A stretch of 64,000 bases of DNA from Pseudomonas japonica (GCF_900188455.1 NZ_FZOL01000019.1:1-64000), one strand, 5' to 3'. Shown: positions 54,530 through 63,532, counted from the stretch's first letter. Translations and numbers: made by a program. Notes: generated by a model from the sequence alone, not told the origin.

Positions 54530-54716
54530 TCCACCTCCTTGTCTGTCCTGGTACTCCAGCTCGCACCAGCCTGGCAACGGGCCATCTTAGCCGGGTCAAG
54601 GAGGATCCCGACAACGATAATGGCAAAAAGCCAATAAGCAGCAGTCGATGAGTGCCGCCTGACGACACAGCGCCTGCGTTGTACTATTTCCCGCCTATCA
54701 GTCCGAAACGTGCCCC

Positions 54717-55352
54717 ATGCCTCAAGACTCCAGCGTATCCAGCGGCCCAGGACGGCCCAAGGATCTGGCCAAGCGCCAGGCCATCCTCGAAGCAGCCAAG
54801 ACGCTGTTTCTCACCAATGGCTATGCCAGCACCAGCATGGATGCGGTCGCGACAGCGGCAGGTGTGTCGAAACTCACGGTCTACAGCCACTTCAACGACA
54901 AGGAGAACCTGTTCACCGCCGCTATCCTCGCCACCTGCCAGGCGCAGTTGCCCGGGCTGATCTTCGAGCTGCCCGAGGGGGTGCCGCTGGAACAGGTGCT
55001 GATGAACATCGGCCGGGGGTTCCAGGCGCTGATCAACAGCGATCACTCGATCAAGCTGCACCGTTTGATCATCACCCAGGGCCCGCAGGACCCGCAGTTG
55101 GGGCAGATTTTCTACGAGGCGGGGCCGCAGCGGATCCTCGGCGAGACGGAAGCCCTGCTGCGCCTGGCTGACGAACGCGGGATGCTGCGGATTGCAAATC
55201 CGTCTACGGCGGCCGAGCACTTTTTCTGCCTGCTCAAGGGCGGGGCGCACTTCCGCCTGCTGCTGGGCTGCGCCGAGCCAGAGGCGCAGGAAGCCACCGA
55301 AGCGCATGTGCGGGAGGTGGTGGAGCTGTTCGTGCGCGCCTATCGAACCTGA
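54717..55352 (+). CDS. TetR-family transcriptional regulator (MexL/PA3679-like position)
   Basis: The 211-residue protein has the TetR HTH (RQAILEAAKTLFLTNGYASTSMDAVATAAGVSKLTVYSHFNDKENLF) and a C-terminal ligand domain of the TetR_C type found near RND pumps. It lies upstream of rsmJ, as do the TetR genes next to mexJK in P. aeruginosa as I recall. Here it is 6.6 kb from the pump operon. It could be the MexL-type repressor of the RND genes, or the second TetR gene of that locus. The upstream 187 bases hold no gene. Confidence 0.88.
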   Translation: MPQDSSVSSGPGRPKDLAKRQAILEAAKTLFLTNGYASTSMDAVATAAGVSKLTVYSHFNDKENLFTAAILATCQAQLPGLIFELPEGVPLEQVLMNIGRGFQALINSDHSIKLHRLIITQGPQDPQLGQIFYEAGPQRILGETEALLRLADERGMLRIANPSTAAEHFFCLLKGGAHFRLLLGCAEPEAQEATEAHVREVVELFVRAYRT

Positions 55353-55405
55353 TGGGCGGCCTGTCCCTGTTGTCCGCGGTACGCCGGGTGCAGCGCGAAT
55401 GCCCG

Positions 55406-55430
55406 TTCGCGAGCAAGCTCGCTCCTACAG
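55406..55430. repeat. REP half-element overlapping the rsmJ stop codon
   Basis: The sequence from 55406 to 55430 (TTCGCGAGCAAGC then TCGCTCCTACAG) matches the REP core of fluorescent pseudomonads and contains the small dyad GCGAGC/GCTCGC (55409-55422 region). The rsmJ stop codon (55425-55427) lies inside it. It may also help end the convergent TetR and rsmJ transcripts. Confidence 0.6.
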
Positions 55431-56204
55431 CTTCAGCGCTTTCTTCGGATAGATGTCATAGCGACTGGATTTGCCCTCCAGGCTATGGCTCGGTTTCGGC
55501 CCCTCGATGATCGGCGCCTTGCGCGGGCGCTTGACCACCACCCGGTGACTGGCCAGGGCCAACGCCGCCTCCAGCAGCGCCGGGGCATCCAGGTCATCGC
55601 CCACCAGCGGGCGGAACACACGCATTTCCTTCTTCACCAGGGCACTCTTGTCGCGATGCGGAAACATCGGATCAAGGTAGATCACCTGCGGCGGCTCTCC
55701 CTGCCAGTCGCGCATGCGCTCGATGGCATTGCCGTGCAGCAAGCGCATGCGCGCGACGATCGGCCCCACCTCGACATCCGTCGCAGCCCGCGCCAGACCA
55801 TCCTCCAGCAACGCCGCCACCAGCGGCTGACGCTCGATCAACTGCATCTCGCAACCCAGCGTGGCCAGGACGAAGGCATCCTTGCCCAGCCCCGCCGTGG
55901 CATCCAGCACCCGCGGCCGCACGCCCTGGGCGATGCCCACCGCCTTGGCGATCATCTGTCCGCTGCCACCGCCGAACAGCCGCCGATGCGCGGCGCCACC
56001 CTCGAGGAAATCCACCCGCACCGGCCCCGGCGCCTGCGGGCCGAGCTGCTGGATCTGCAAGCCATCCACCCCGACCTGCACGGCAAACGCGGCGCCCTCG
56101 TCGTGCAACGGCAAGCCCAGGCGCGCCGCCCACTCCGCGGCCCGCGCCTGATAGTCGGCGGTCAGTGCCTCGACCCGGATCCCGCCCTCGACCTGCTGCT
56201 CCAC
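55425..56204 (-). CDS. rsmJ: 16S rRNA (guanine-1516-N2)-methyltransferase RsmJ
   Basis: RsmJ methylates G1516 of 16S rRNA with SAM. The protein (259 residues from GTG at 56204) shows the family sequence VDFLEGGAAHRRLFGGGSGQMIAKAV, the SAM motif VLDATAGLGKDAFVLATLGCEMQLIERQP, and DPMFPHRDKSALVKKEMR. I choose the GTG at 56204 because AGGAAG lies 6 bases upstream and the protein aligns from there. GTG 56210 and a longer in-frame start at 56258 are alternatives. Its last codons lie in a REP element. Confidence 0.92.
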   Translation of the reverse strand: MEQQVEGGIRVEALTADYQARAAEWAARLGLPLHDEGAAFAVQVGVDGLQIQQLGPQAPGPVRVDFLEGGAAHRRLFGGGSGQMIAKAVGIAQGVRPRVLDATAGLGKDAFVLATLGCEMQLIERQPLVAALLEDGLARAATDVEVGPIVARMRLLHGNAIERMRDWQGEPPQVIYLDPMFPHRDKSALVKKEMRVFRPLVGDDLDAPALLEAALALASHRVVVKRPRKAPIIEGPKPSHSLEGKSSRYDIYPKKALKL

Positions 56205-56295
56205 ACTCACCTTCCTGCTGCAAAAAAAGTTAAAGATCGGCGCCCGTGGCCGATACACAAAGTACGCGCCATTTTGCCAGAGCTCTTCGACGCCG

Positions 56296-56916
56296 ATGTC
56301 AGAGATTCTTCAACTTCCCTCAGGCTACCTGTCACCCGTCGGTGACTACAGCCGCCACAACACCCAGGCCCTGGGCGGCGTCAGCCACCTGTGGGGGGAC
56401 TTCTTCGCTCGCGCCCTGGCCGCGCAGCAGGAAGAAGGCGTGGTCCGCGAGCCACTGCCGGTGGAGGAAGTGGATGTCGCGACCGGCGAGCCGATCACCG
56501 GCAGCCAGACCCTGGCGCAGATCCACAGCCAGCGTCTGTGCAATGTCACCGACAGCGAAATCGCACCGCCGGAGCCGCTGTTCCTGCCGATCGCCGAATT
56601 CGAGCTGGACCTGCTGGACAAGCCCGCCCCGCCCTTCAGCGCCGCCGAGCTGATCGAGCAGCAGCGCCAGCTGGACATCAGCAACAACTGGGTACGCCCG
56701 ATCGTCATGAGCCAGGGCCATCCGCATCCGGAGCCAGGCCCGGCGCCCGCGTCCTACCCGCTGCATCTGCCGATCGCCGAACTGGAGCGCAACCTGCTGG
56801 ACCCGGCGCCGGAGCCATTCGACGAAGCCACCCTGGCCAAGCAGCAGCATGACCTGGACTTCGACCTGCAGTGGGCGCGCCCGGTCGTGCTCAACAACGT
56901 CCGTATCGCCGCCTGA
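56296..56916 (+). CDS. Hypothetical protein with two 45-residue repeats
   Basis: The 206-residue product has an internal duplication: residues 94-138 (PLFLPIAEFELDLLDKP...) and 155-199 (PLHLPIAELERNLLDPA...). Both copies share PL-LPIAE-E--LLD--P-PF--A-L--QQ-LD----W-RP-V. A Pro/His-rich linker (GHPHPEPGPAPAS) separates them. The first 90 residues include YSRHNTQALGGVSHLWGDFFARALAAQQEEG. No signal peptide or membrane segment is visible. A gene in this place occurs in PAO1 as I recall. Function unknown. Confidence 0.75.
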   Translation: MSEILQLPSGYLSPVGDYSRHNTQALGGVSHLWGDFFARALAAQQEEGVVREPLPVEEVDVATGEPITGSQTLAQIHSQRLCNVTDSEIAPPEPLFLPIAEFELDLLDKPAPPFSAAELIEQQRQLDISNNWVRPIVMSQGHPHPEPGPAPASYPLHLPIAELERNLLDPAPEPFDEATLAKQQHDLDFDLQWARPVVLNNVRIAA

Positions 56917-56945
56917 CGGCAGGGCCGCCAGGCGCATGAGCCGAC

Positions 56946-57776
56946 TCAGCGCCGGAACAGGTCGTTGAGCTGGGCGAAGGACAGCGCCTTGTCACCGTGA
57001 TCGAAACGCCCCTCTCCACGAATCCGCGTCGCGGCCTCGAAGAACGCACCGTAGGCAACCCGGGCCAGGGACGAACCGACGCTGATGCGCTTGACGCCCA
57101 GGGCCTGCAGATCATCGAACCCGAGATTGACCCCGGCCAGCCCCATCAGCACGTTGACCGGCTTCGGTGCCACGGCCTTGACCACCCGCTGGATCTCTTC
57201 CGCGCTGCGCAGGCCGGGGGCGTAGAGTACGTCGGCGCCGGCTTCGGCGAAGGCCTGCAGACGGGCGATGGTGTCATCGAGGTCGTTGCGACCGTGCAGC
57301 AGGTTTTCCGCGCGGGCGCAGAGCATGAAGGGGAAATCCAGGCTGCGGGCGGCGGCCACCGCGGCCTCGACCCGCTCCACCGCGCGATGGAAGTTGTAGA
57401 TCGGCTCATCGCTGCGCCCCGTGGCGTCTTCGATGGAGCCGCCCACCAGGCCGATGCGCGCTGCCTGAAGGATGGTTTCGGCACACCCGGAGGGCTCGTC
57501 GCTGAAACCGTTTTCCAGGTCGGCGGCGACCGGCAGAGCTGTGGCACCGACGATGGACGCGGCATTGACCAGGACTTCGTCGCGGCTGATCGCACCCTCG
57601 GCGTCAGGCCTGCCGAGGGAAAACGCCAGGCCGGCGCTGCTGGTGGCCAGGGCCTCGAAGCCGAGACTGGCGAGCAGTTTCGCCGAGCCGGCATCCCAGG
57701 GGTTGGGAATCACGAACGTACCGGGGCGCTCATGCAGCGCTTTGAAGGCTTCGGCACGCAGGGTTTGCACATCCAT
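56946..57776 (-). CDS. Isocitrate lyase / PEP mutase family protein
   Basis: The 276-residue protein has the PEPM/ICL barrel features: VIPNPWDAGSAKLLASLGFEALATSS, AADLENGFS (metal region, D86 and E88), GGSIEDATG (E116, D117) and PFMLCARAENLLHGRND. The KKCGH loop of true isocitrate lyases is absent, so it is not a glyoxylate-shunt lyase; oxaloacetate decarboxylase-like or phosphonopyruvate hydrolase activity is possible. Substrate is unknown. It is downstream of the DUF72 gene by 30 bases. Confidence 0.85.
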   Translation of the reverse strand: MDVQTLRAEAFKALHERPGTFVIPNPWDAGSAKLLASLGFEALATSSAGLAFSLGRPDAEGAISRDEVLVNAASIVGATALPVAADLENGFSDEPSGCAETILQAARIGLVGGSIEDATGRSDEPIYNFHRAVERVEAAVAAARSLDFPFMLCARAENLLHGRNDLDDTIARLQAFAEAGADVLYAPGLRSAEEIQRVVKAVAPKPVNVLMGLAGVNLGFDDLQALGVKRISVGSSLARVAYGAFFEAATRIRGEGRFDHGDKALSFAQLNDLFRR

Positions 57777-57806
57777 GGTGGTACTCCCAGAGCAGACGAC
57801 GGGAAA

Positions 57807-58676
57807 TCACAGCAGGCCGAGTTGTTCGACCTCCGGTCCCCGGTCGGGTTCATGCAGGACCGGCAGCCCCGGCAGGCGCTCCATCAACCCGTGATGGAAA
57901 CGCTGGGCCAGGGCCGCGGCCAGGCGGTTGTCGGCGGTATGCAGGAAAACATAGGGGCTGCGGCCTTCCTCGATCCAGGCGGCGACCTTGTCCAGCCACG
58001 GCAGGAGGAACGGCTCGTTGGCGGCAAGCTCGGGATGACCGATGAAACGCACCTGCGGGTGCTGGCTGAAGGCCGTGGGCCGTGGTGGCACCCGTGGTTT
58101 CTTGGACTGGGCATGCAGCACGCTGGCCTCGCGGGACGTGCAGCTGAACAGCGCTCGCGGATCGAGGCAGATGCGTTCGATGCCGCGCTCGTGCAGCAGG
58201 CGATTGAGCTGGCGCTCCTCCTCGCCCTTGGCGAAGAAGGCGTCGTTGCGCACCTCGACGGCCACCGCCACGCCGATCTCGTCGATGAAGTGCATCAGTT
58301 CACCCAGGCGCGCCGGACCGAAACTCGCCGGCAGTTGCAGCCAGTACGGCGCGACCCGCGCGCCCAATGGCTGGAGCAACTGCACGAAGGTGCGTGCGGC
58401 TTCCAGTTGCGCGTACAGATCGCCGCTGTGGCTGATATCACCGGGAAACTTGGCGGTGAAGCGAAAGTGCGCGGGCATGATCTGCGCCCAGCGCTGGACC
58501 GTGGCCGGTGCCGGCCGGGCATAGAAGGTGGTATTGCCCTCGACGGCATTGAACACCTGGCAGTACAGGCCAAGGAAATCGCTGCTTTTCGCGTCGGCGG
58601 GATACAGGTAGTCGCGCCAGGCGTTTTCGCTCCAGGAGGGACAACCGAGGAAATAAGGTAGGGATGCTGAGCTCAT
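57807..58676 (-). CDS. DUF72 family protein
   Basis: The 289-residue protein has the DUF72 (YecE) TIM-barrel signatures: YFLGCPSWSENAWRDYLYP near the N-terminus, NAVEGNTTFYARPAPATVQRWAQIMPAHFRFTAKFP, and VAVEVRNDAFF. Structures of the family show a barrel with a putative active site, but the reaction is unknown. It overlaps no neighbour; the next gene on the strand ends 4 bases upstream, suggesting one transcript. Confidence 0.9.
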   Translation of the reverse strand: MSSASLPYFLGCPSWSENAWRDYLYPADAKSSDFLGLYCQVFNAVEGNTTFYARPAPATVQRWAQIMPAHFRFTAKFPGDISHSGDLYAQLEAARTFVQLLQPLGARVAPYWLQLPASFGPARLGELMHFIDEIGVAVAVEVRNDAFFAKGEEERQLNRLLHERGIERICLDPRALFSCTSREASVLHAQSKKPRVPPRPTAFSQHPQVRFIGHPELAANEPFLLPWLDKVAAWIEEGRSPYVFLHTADNRLAAALAQRFHHGLMERLPGLPVLHEPDRGPEVEQLGLL

Positions 58677-58680
58677 TGGC

Positions 58681-58974
58681 TCAAATGTACAGATCCAGCC
58701 CCAGTACTTCCATCTCCCAATCGACGAAGCCGGCAGTGGTCAGGTAACTGGCCAGGGCACCCGCGGTGCGCCGATCGCGGGCGCGGGGGAAGATCATGTC
58801 CTGGGGACGGGCGGGCAGGTTGGCGGTGCTGCGCTGGGCATTGCCCGCGTTGCCCGCGGGTTGCGCCTCGACTTCGCCGACGATGTCGTCATCCGACTCC
58901 TCCACGCGCACCGGCCCTTTGCGCTGGGGGCGCTTGAGCGGGTAACTCTGCGAGGAAAAACCGTCGATGCGCAT
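58681..58974 (-). CDS. Small hypothetical protein
   Basis: The 97-residue product begins MRIDGFSSQSYPLKRPQRKGPVRVEESDDDIV and ends TTAGFVDWEMEVLGLDLYI. The first half is Pro/Arg-rich and probably disordered, and the end could form helices. No known domain. It is 4 bases upstream of the DUF72 gene and about 130 bases downstream of tsaB. A small gene in the same place is present in PAO1 as I recall, so it is likely real. Confidence 0.7.
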   Translation of the reverse strand: MRIDGFSSQSYPLKRPQRKGPVRVEESDDDIVGEVEAQPAGNAGNAQRSTANLPARPQDMIFPRARDRRTAGALASYLTTAGFVDWEMEVLGLDLYI

Positions 58975-59103
58975 GGCGAATAATCTCAGGGCGATGATGG
59001 CAATTTAGCGGCACCTGAGATCCCTTGCAAATGCGCTACTGATAACTGGACCACATATACACAATTTGGTTTACGGCCAACGGCGATAAACGACAGGAGG
59101 TCA

Positions 59104-59778
59104 TCAGCCCTTCTTGGGGGTCGCCACCTTGTCGCGCAGGTAGACCGGTTGGGCCTGCTCCGCGGGAACGCCTTCGCCACGCTGCCAGGCGAACTGCGCC
59201 AGGGTCAGCAGGTCCAGCGCATGGGGCAGCATGCTGGCGTCCTGGCCCTCGACCTCGACCGCCAGACGCTCCGCGTAACCCCAGCCAGTGCCGGCGCCGA
59301 ACCACGCGCCAGTGGCTCCCTCGGCAAGCGTAACCTGCTCGGGCGGCAAGACCGCTTCCAGGCCCTGCAGACGCATCTCCCCGGCGACGTCCTCGTAGCA
59401 GCCCCAATAGACTTCGTCCATGCGCGCATCGATGGCCGCCGCCACACGGTGCGCGCCGTGCTCGCGCAAGGCACGCTGGGCCAGCACCGCCAGGTTGGAA
59501 ATCGGCAGCACCGGACGCTCCAGAGCAAAGGCCAGGCCCTGGACCACGCCGATGGCGATGCGCACACCGGTGAAGGCGCCCGGACCGCGCCCGAAGGCGA
59601 TCGCATCGACGTCTTTCAGGGTGACACCGGCCTCGGCCAGCAAGGTCTGGATCATCGGCAGCAGCTTCTGCGCGTGCAGGCGCGGAATCACCTCGTAGTG
59701 GCTGGTGATCTTGCCATCGTGCAACAAAGCGACAGAGCAGGCTTCAGTGGCGGTATCCAGGGCCAGCAAGGTGGTCAT
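59104..59778 (-). CDS. tsaB: tRNA threonylcarbamoyladenosine biosynthesis protein TsaB
   Basis: TsaB partners TsaD and TsaE in making t6A37 of tRNA, the substrate of TcdA encoded at 33297. The 224-residue protein (start 59778, MTTLLALDTATEACSVALL) has the actin-like N-domain, GRGPGAFTGVRIAIGVVQGLA and AAIDARMDEVYWG. The upstream in-frame extension to 59823 is rejected because family members start MTTLLALDT. It follows adk on the same strand, and a -10-like TATACT lies at 59810-59815. Confidence 0.95.
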   Translation of the reverse strand: MTTLLALDTATEACSVALLHDGKITSHYEVIPRLHAQKLLPMIQTLLAEAGVTLKDVDAIAFGRGPGAFTGVRIAIGVVQGLAFALERPVLPISNLAVLAQRALREHGAHRVAAAIDARMDEVYWGCYEDVAGEMRLQGLEAVLPPEQVTLAEGATGAWFGAGTGWGYAERLAVEVEGQDASMLPHALDLLTLAQFAWQRGEGVPAEQAQPVYLRDKVATPKKG

Positions 59779-59822
59779 CGAGGGTTCCAGGCGAGAAAAA
59801 AAGAGCGGCAGTATAAACGACA

Positions 59823-59842
59823 ACGGCCCGCAAGCGGGCCGT
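59823..59842 (-). terminator. Hairpin after adk
   Basis: ACGGCCCG (59823-59830) and CGGGCCGT (59835-59842) form a perfect 8-bp stem with a 4-base loop (CAAG on the plus strand). On the minus strand it is followed by TTGTCGTTTAT, a T-rich tail. It is a likely adk terminator and lies just before the tsaB promoter-like element. Confidence 0.65.
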
Positions 59843-59862
59843 CGACGATGAAGCGGAGGGGA

Positions 59863-60510
59863 TCAGCTCAGGGCTGCAAGCACCTTGGCGGTGATCGCTT
59901 CGACCGAGCCGACGCCAGGAATGTGGCTGACCTTCGGCTTGCCATTGGCGGCTTCCAGCTTCTGGTAGAAGTCCACCAGCGGCTTGGTCTGCTCGTGGTA
60001 GACCTTGAGGCGGCCACGCACGGTTTCTTCGTTGTCGTCCGGACGCTGGATCAGGTCCTCGCCGGTGACGTCATCCTTGCCTTCAACCTTCGGCGGGTTG
60101 TAGACCACGTGATAGACGCGACCGGAATCCAGGTGCACGCGGCGACCGGCGATGCGCTGGACGATCTCTTCGTCGTCGACAGCGATCTCGACCACGGCAT
60201 CCAGCGAAACGCCGGCGGCAACCATGGCTTCAGCTTGAGGAATGGTGCGCGGGAAACCGTCGAACAGGAAACCGTTGGCGCAGTCGGCCTGGGCGATACG
60301 GTCCTTGACCAGGTTGATGATCAGGTCATCGGAGACCAGCTTGCCAGCATCCATCACGGCCTTGGCTTCCAGGCCCAGCGGGGTGCCGGCCTTGACCGCG
60401 GCACGCAACATGTCGCCGGTGGAGATCTGCGGAATACCGAATTTTTCGGTGATGAACTTTGCCTGAGTACCTTTACCGGCCCCGGGAGCTCCCAGCAGAA
60501 TTACGCGCAT
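59863..60510 (-). CDS. adk: Adenylate kinase
   Basis: Adk balances AMP, ADP and ATP. From the ATG at 60510 (MRVILLGAPGAGKGTQAKF) the protein is 215 residues. It has the P-loop GAPGAGKGT, the AMP-binding region and FLFDGFPRTIPQAEAM. The LID domain is of the zinc-free type (GRVYHVVYNPPKVEGKDDVTGEDL). An in-frame extension upstream to 60723 is not part of the gene. It lies between tsaB and ppc. Confidence 0.98.
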   Translation of the reverse strand: MRVILLGAPGAGKGTQAKFITEKFGIPQISTGDMLRAAVKAGTPLGLEAKAVMDAGKLVSDDLIINLVKDRIAQADCANGFLFDGFPRTIPQAEAMVAAGVSLDAVVEIAVDDEEIVQRIAGRRVHLDSGRVYHVVYNPPKVEGKDDVTGEDLIQRPDDNEETVRGRLKVYHEQTKPLVDFYQKLEAANGKPKVSHIPGVGSVEAITAKVLAALS

Positions 60511-60776
60511 CTTGTGCTCCTCATTTTTTATAAGCAAATCAATGGATTCGCAGGATTGGCGAATCGCAGGAAATCGGGCGATGACCGCAAATCGGTCAAA
60601 AGGCTGCCCAAGATACACAGCGCACCGGGACCATACAAGCGGTCGAAAGTCGGAAAAACCTGCGACACGAAGCCACGGTGCATACGGGTTGCGCCCGGCG
60701 CAACCGACTGCCAAAACGGTCATTTCCTACGAGCCTCGGGGTGCCATCCGACACCCCGAAGCTACTCATCTGACAC
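60511..60776. other. ppc-adk intergenic region
   Basis: These 266 bases lie downstream of ppc and upstream of adk. An 8-bp dyad (TCGGGGTG 60736-60743, CACCCCGA 60752-60759) is a weak candidate ppc terminator without a T-run. The adk ribosome site (GGAG) is clear. I see no gene here; promoter elements for adk cannot be set with confidence. Confidence 0.45.
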
Positions 60777-63404
60777 TCAACCCGTGTTGCGCAAACCCGC
60801 CGCGATACCCGCCACCGTCACCAGCAGGGCCTGCTCCAACGGGCTGTCCAGAGCGGCTTCACGTCCCCGCGAGCGGGCCAGCAGTTCGGCCTGGAGCAGA
60901 TGCAGGGGGTCCAGGTAGGTATTGCGCAGGCGGATGAACTCCAGGGTCGCCGGACTGTGCGCCAGTAGCACTGACTGCCCGGTCAGACCCAGCACCACCT
61001 GGCACGCCTGCGACAATAGGTCGCGCAGATGCTCCCCCAAAGGTCGCAGTTCTGGTTGCACCAGACGTTCGTCGTAGGAACGGGCGATTTCCGCGTCGGC
61101 TTTGGCCAGAACCATCTCCAGCATGTCGATGCGCGTGCGGAAGAACGGCCACTCCTCGCGCATCTGCGCCAGCAGCGGGCCCTGACCCCGCGCCAAGGCA
61201 TCGCTCAGCGCCGCCTCCCAGCCGAGCCAGGCTGGCAGCATCAGGCGGGTCTGGGTCCAGCCGAAGATCCACGGAATCGCCCGCAGGCTTTCGATGCCAC
61301 CGGCCCGGCGCTTGGCCGGCCGGCTGCCCAGCGGCAGGCGACCGAGTTCCTGCTCCGGCGTGGACTGGCGGAAGTACTCGACGAAGTCCGGATTCTCCCG
61401 CACCACGCCCCGGTAGGTCCTGACCCCGTCGGCGGCCAGCTGGTCCATCAGCTCACGCCAGGCCGGCCGCGGCGGTGGCGGAGGCAGCAAGGTGGCTTCG
61501 AGGACCGCGGCCAGGTACAGGTTGAGGTTCTGTTCGGCGATATCCGGCAAGCCGAACTTGAAGCGGATCATCTCGCCCTGCTCGGTGGTGCGGAAGCGCC
61601 CGGCCACCGAGCCCGGCGGCTGCGACAGGATCGCCGCGTGGGCCGGACCGCCACCCCGCCCGACAGTACCGCCGCGACCGTGGAACAGCAGCAACTCGAC
61701 TTCCTGCTCGCGGCAGATCCGCACCAGGGTTTCCTGTGCCCGGTACTGCGCCCAGGCCGCGGCGGTGGTGCCGGCGTCCTTGGCCGAATCGGAGTAGCCG
61801 ATCATCACCTCCTGCGGACCGTGCAGGCCCGCGCGGTAACCCGGCAGGCCCAGCAGGCGCTGCATCACCGGGCCGGCGTTGTCCAGGTCGGCGAGGGTTT
61901 CGAACAGCGGTACCACGCGCATCGGCCGCAGCAGGCCGGCCTCCTTGAGCAGCAACTGCACCGCCAGCACATCCGAAGCGGCGCCGGCCATGGAGATCAC
62001 GTAGGAGCCCAGCGACGCCGCCGGCGCCGCGGCGATCTCGCGACAGGTGGCAAGCACTTCGGCGGTGTCGGCCTGGGGTTTGAAGTGCGCCGGCAGCAGC
62101 GGCCGGCGATTGTTCAGCTCACGCTGGAGGAAGTCGATGCGGGTGTCTTCGTCCCACTCGGCATAGCGGCCGAGACCGAGGTAATCGGTGATTTCGCTGA
62201 GCGCGGCGCTGTGCCGGGACGAGTCCTGGCGCACGTCGAGACGAACCAGGAACAGGCCGAACGTCACCGCGCGGCGCAGGCAGTCGAGCAACGGACCATC
62301 GGCGATCACCCCCATGCCGCACGCGTGCAGGGACTCGAAACAAAGGTGCAGCGGTTCGAACAGTTCGCGGTTGTCCTGCAGCACCTGCGGACCGGGGGCC
62401 TGCGCCGTGGTCAGGGCGGCCTGGGCCCAGGCCCGGGTCTCGCGCAGGCGCTCGCGCAGTGGTTTGAGCACCGCGCGATACGGCTCGGCGCAGTCGCCGA
62501 CCTTGGCGCGCAAGGCGGGACTGGCCTGCTGCATGGACAACTCGGCGGCGAGGGAATGCACATCGCGCAGGAACAGGTCGGCGGCCATCCAGCGCGCCAG
62601 CAGGAGGACTTCGCGGGTCACCGCGGCGGTGACGTTGGGGTTGCCATCGCGGTCGCCGCCCATCCACGACGCGAAGCGGATCGGCGCCGCCTCCAGCGGC
62701 AGGCGCAGGCCGGTGGCGGCGTGCAGGGCCTGGTCGGCCTTGCGCATATGGCTGGGGATGGCCTGCCAGAGGGAATGCTCGATCACCGCGAAACCCCACT
62801 TGGCTTCGTCCACCGGGGTGGGCCGGGTGCGGCGGATCTCCTCGGTGTGCCAGGCCTCGGCGATCAAGCGTTGCAGGCGCTCGCGGATCTGCTCGCGCTC
62901 GGCGGGGGTCAGGTCGCGGTGATCCTGGGCCGCCAGTTGCGCGGCGATGGCATCGTATTTCTGGATCAGCGTGCGCCGCGCCACTTCGGTGGGGTGGGCG
63001 GTCAGTACCAGTTCGATATTCAACTTGCCGAGCTGGCGGGCCAGGGCGTCGTCGGTGTGGCCGGCAGCCTTGAGCCGGGCCAGCAGTTCCGGCAGCACCC
63101 GCGCCTCGAAAGGCTCCGGCTGATCGGCATCGCGGCGGCGGATCAACTGGTACTGCTCGGCGATATTGGCCAGGTTGAGAAACTGGTTGAAGGCCCGGGC
63201 CACCGGCAGCAACTCGTCGTCGGCGAGGTCGGCGAGGGCCGAACTGAGCTGTTCTTCGCCACCGCTGCGATCGGCCTTGGCACTGTGCCTGATCGCCTCG
63301 ATCTTCTGCAGGAAGGCTTCGCCGTGCTGCTCGCGCACGGTGTCTCCCAACAGCTCGCCCAACAGATGGACATCTTCTCGCAAGCGCACATCGATATCGG
63401 TCAT
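60777..63404 (-). CDS. ppc: Phosphoenolpyruvate carboxylase
   Basis: Ppc carboxylates PEP to oxaloacetate, refilling the TCA cycle. From the ATG at 63404 (MTDIDVRLREDVHLLGELLGD) it is 875 residues. Signatures are VLTAHPTEVARRTL, the glycine-rich WMGGDRDGNPNVTA, the catalytic YSDSAKDAGTTAAAW, and FHGRGGTVGRGGGPAHAAI, with a C-terminal RNTG typical of the family. The upstream in-frame extension to 63470 is rejected. It is separated from adk by 266 bases. Confidence 0.97.
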   Translation of the reverse strand: MTDIDVRLREDVHLLGELLGDTVREQHGEAFLQKIEAIRHSAKADRSGGEEQLSSALADLADDELLPVARAFNQFLNLANIAEQYQLIRRRDADQPEPFEARVLPELLARLKAAGHTDDALARQLGKLNIELVLTAHPTEVARRTLIQKYDAIAAQLAAQDHRDLTPAEREQIRERLQRLIAEAWHTEEIRRTRPTPVDEAKWGFAVIEHSLWQAIPSHMRKADQALHAATGLRLPLEAAPIRFASWMGGDRDGNPNVTAAVTREVLLLARWMAADLFLRDVHSLAAELSMQQASPALRAKVGDCAEPYRAVLKPLRERLRETRAWAQAALTTAQAPGPQVLQDNRELFEPLHLCFESLHACGMGVIADGPLLDCLRRAVTFGLFLVRLDVRQDSSRHSAALSEITDYLGLGRYAEWDEDTRIDFLQRELNNRRPLLPAHFKPQADTAEVLATCREIAAAPAASLGSYVISMAGAASDVLAVQLLLKEAGLLRPMRVVPLFETLADLDNAGPVMQRLLGLPGYRAGLHGPQEVMIGYSDSAKDAGTTAAAWAQYRAQETLVRICREQEVELLLFHGRGGTVGRGGGPAHAAILSQPPGSVAGRFRTTEQGEMIRFKFGLPDIAEQNLNLYLAAVLEATLLPPPPPRPAWRELMDQLAADGVRTYRGVVRENPDFVEYFRQSTPEQELGRLPLGSRPAKRRAGGIESLRAIPWIFGWTQTRLMLPAWLGWEAALSDALARGQGPLLAQMREEWPFFRTRIDMLEMVLAKADAEIARSYDERLVQPELRPLGEHLRDLLSQACQVVLGLTGQSVLLAHSPATLEFIRLRNTYLDPLHLLQAELLARSRGREAALDSPLEQALLVTVAGIAAGLRNTG

Positions 63405-63532
63405 CAACCTTCTCCGTACCTGGAAACATTGCCTTCTTGCAGAGTGCCCCAGTACCGGTCGTGCTTTCAAGGCACGGACGCGGACGAACTGGCTACGCTT
63501 TAACCAGTTCCAATGGTCTTACGGAGGGCATC

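Noticed and set aside
48099..54716. A defined genomic island or transposon carrying the accessory block
   Set aside because: I found no direct repeats, integrase, transposase or tRNA at the borders; the block is described as accessory by gene content only.
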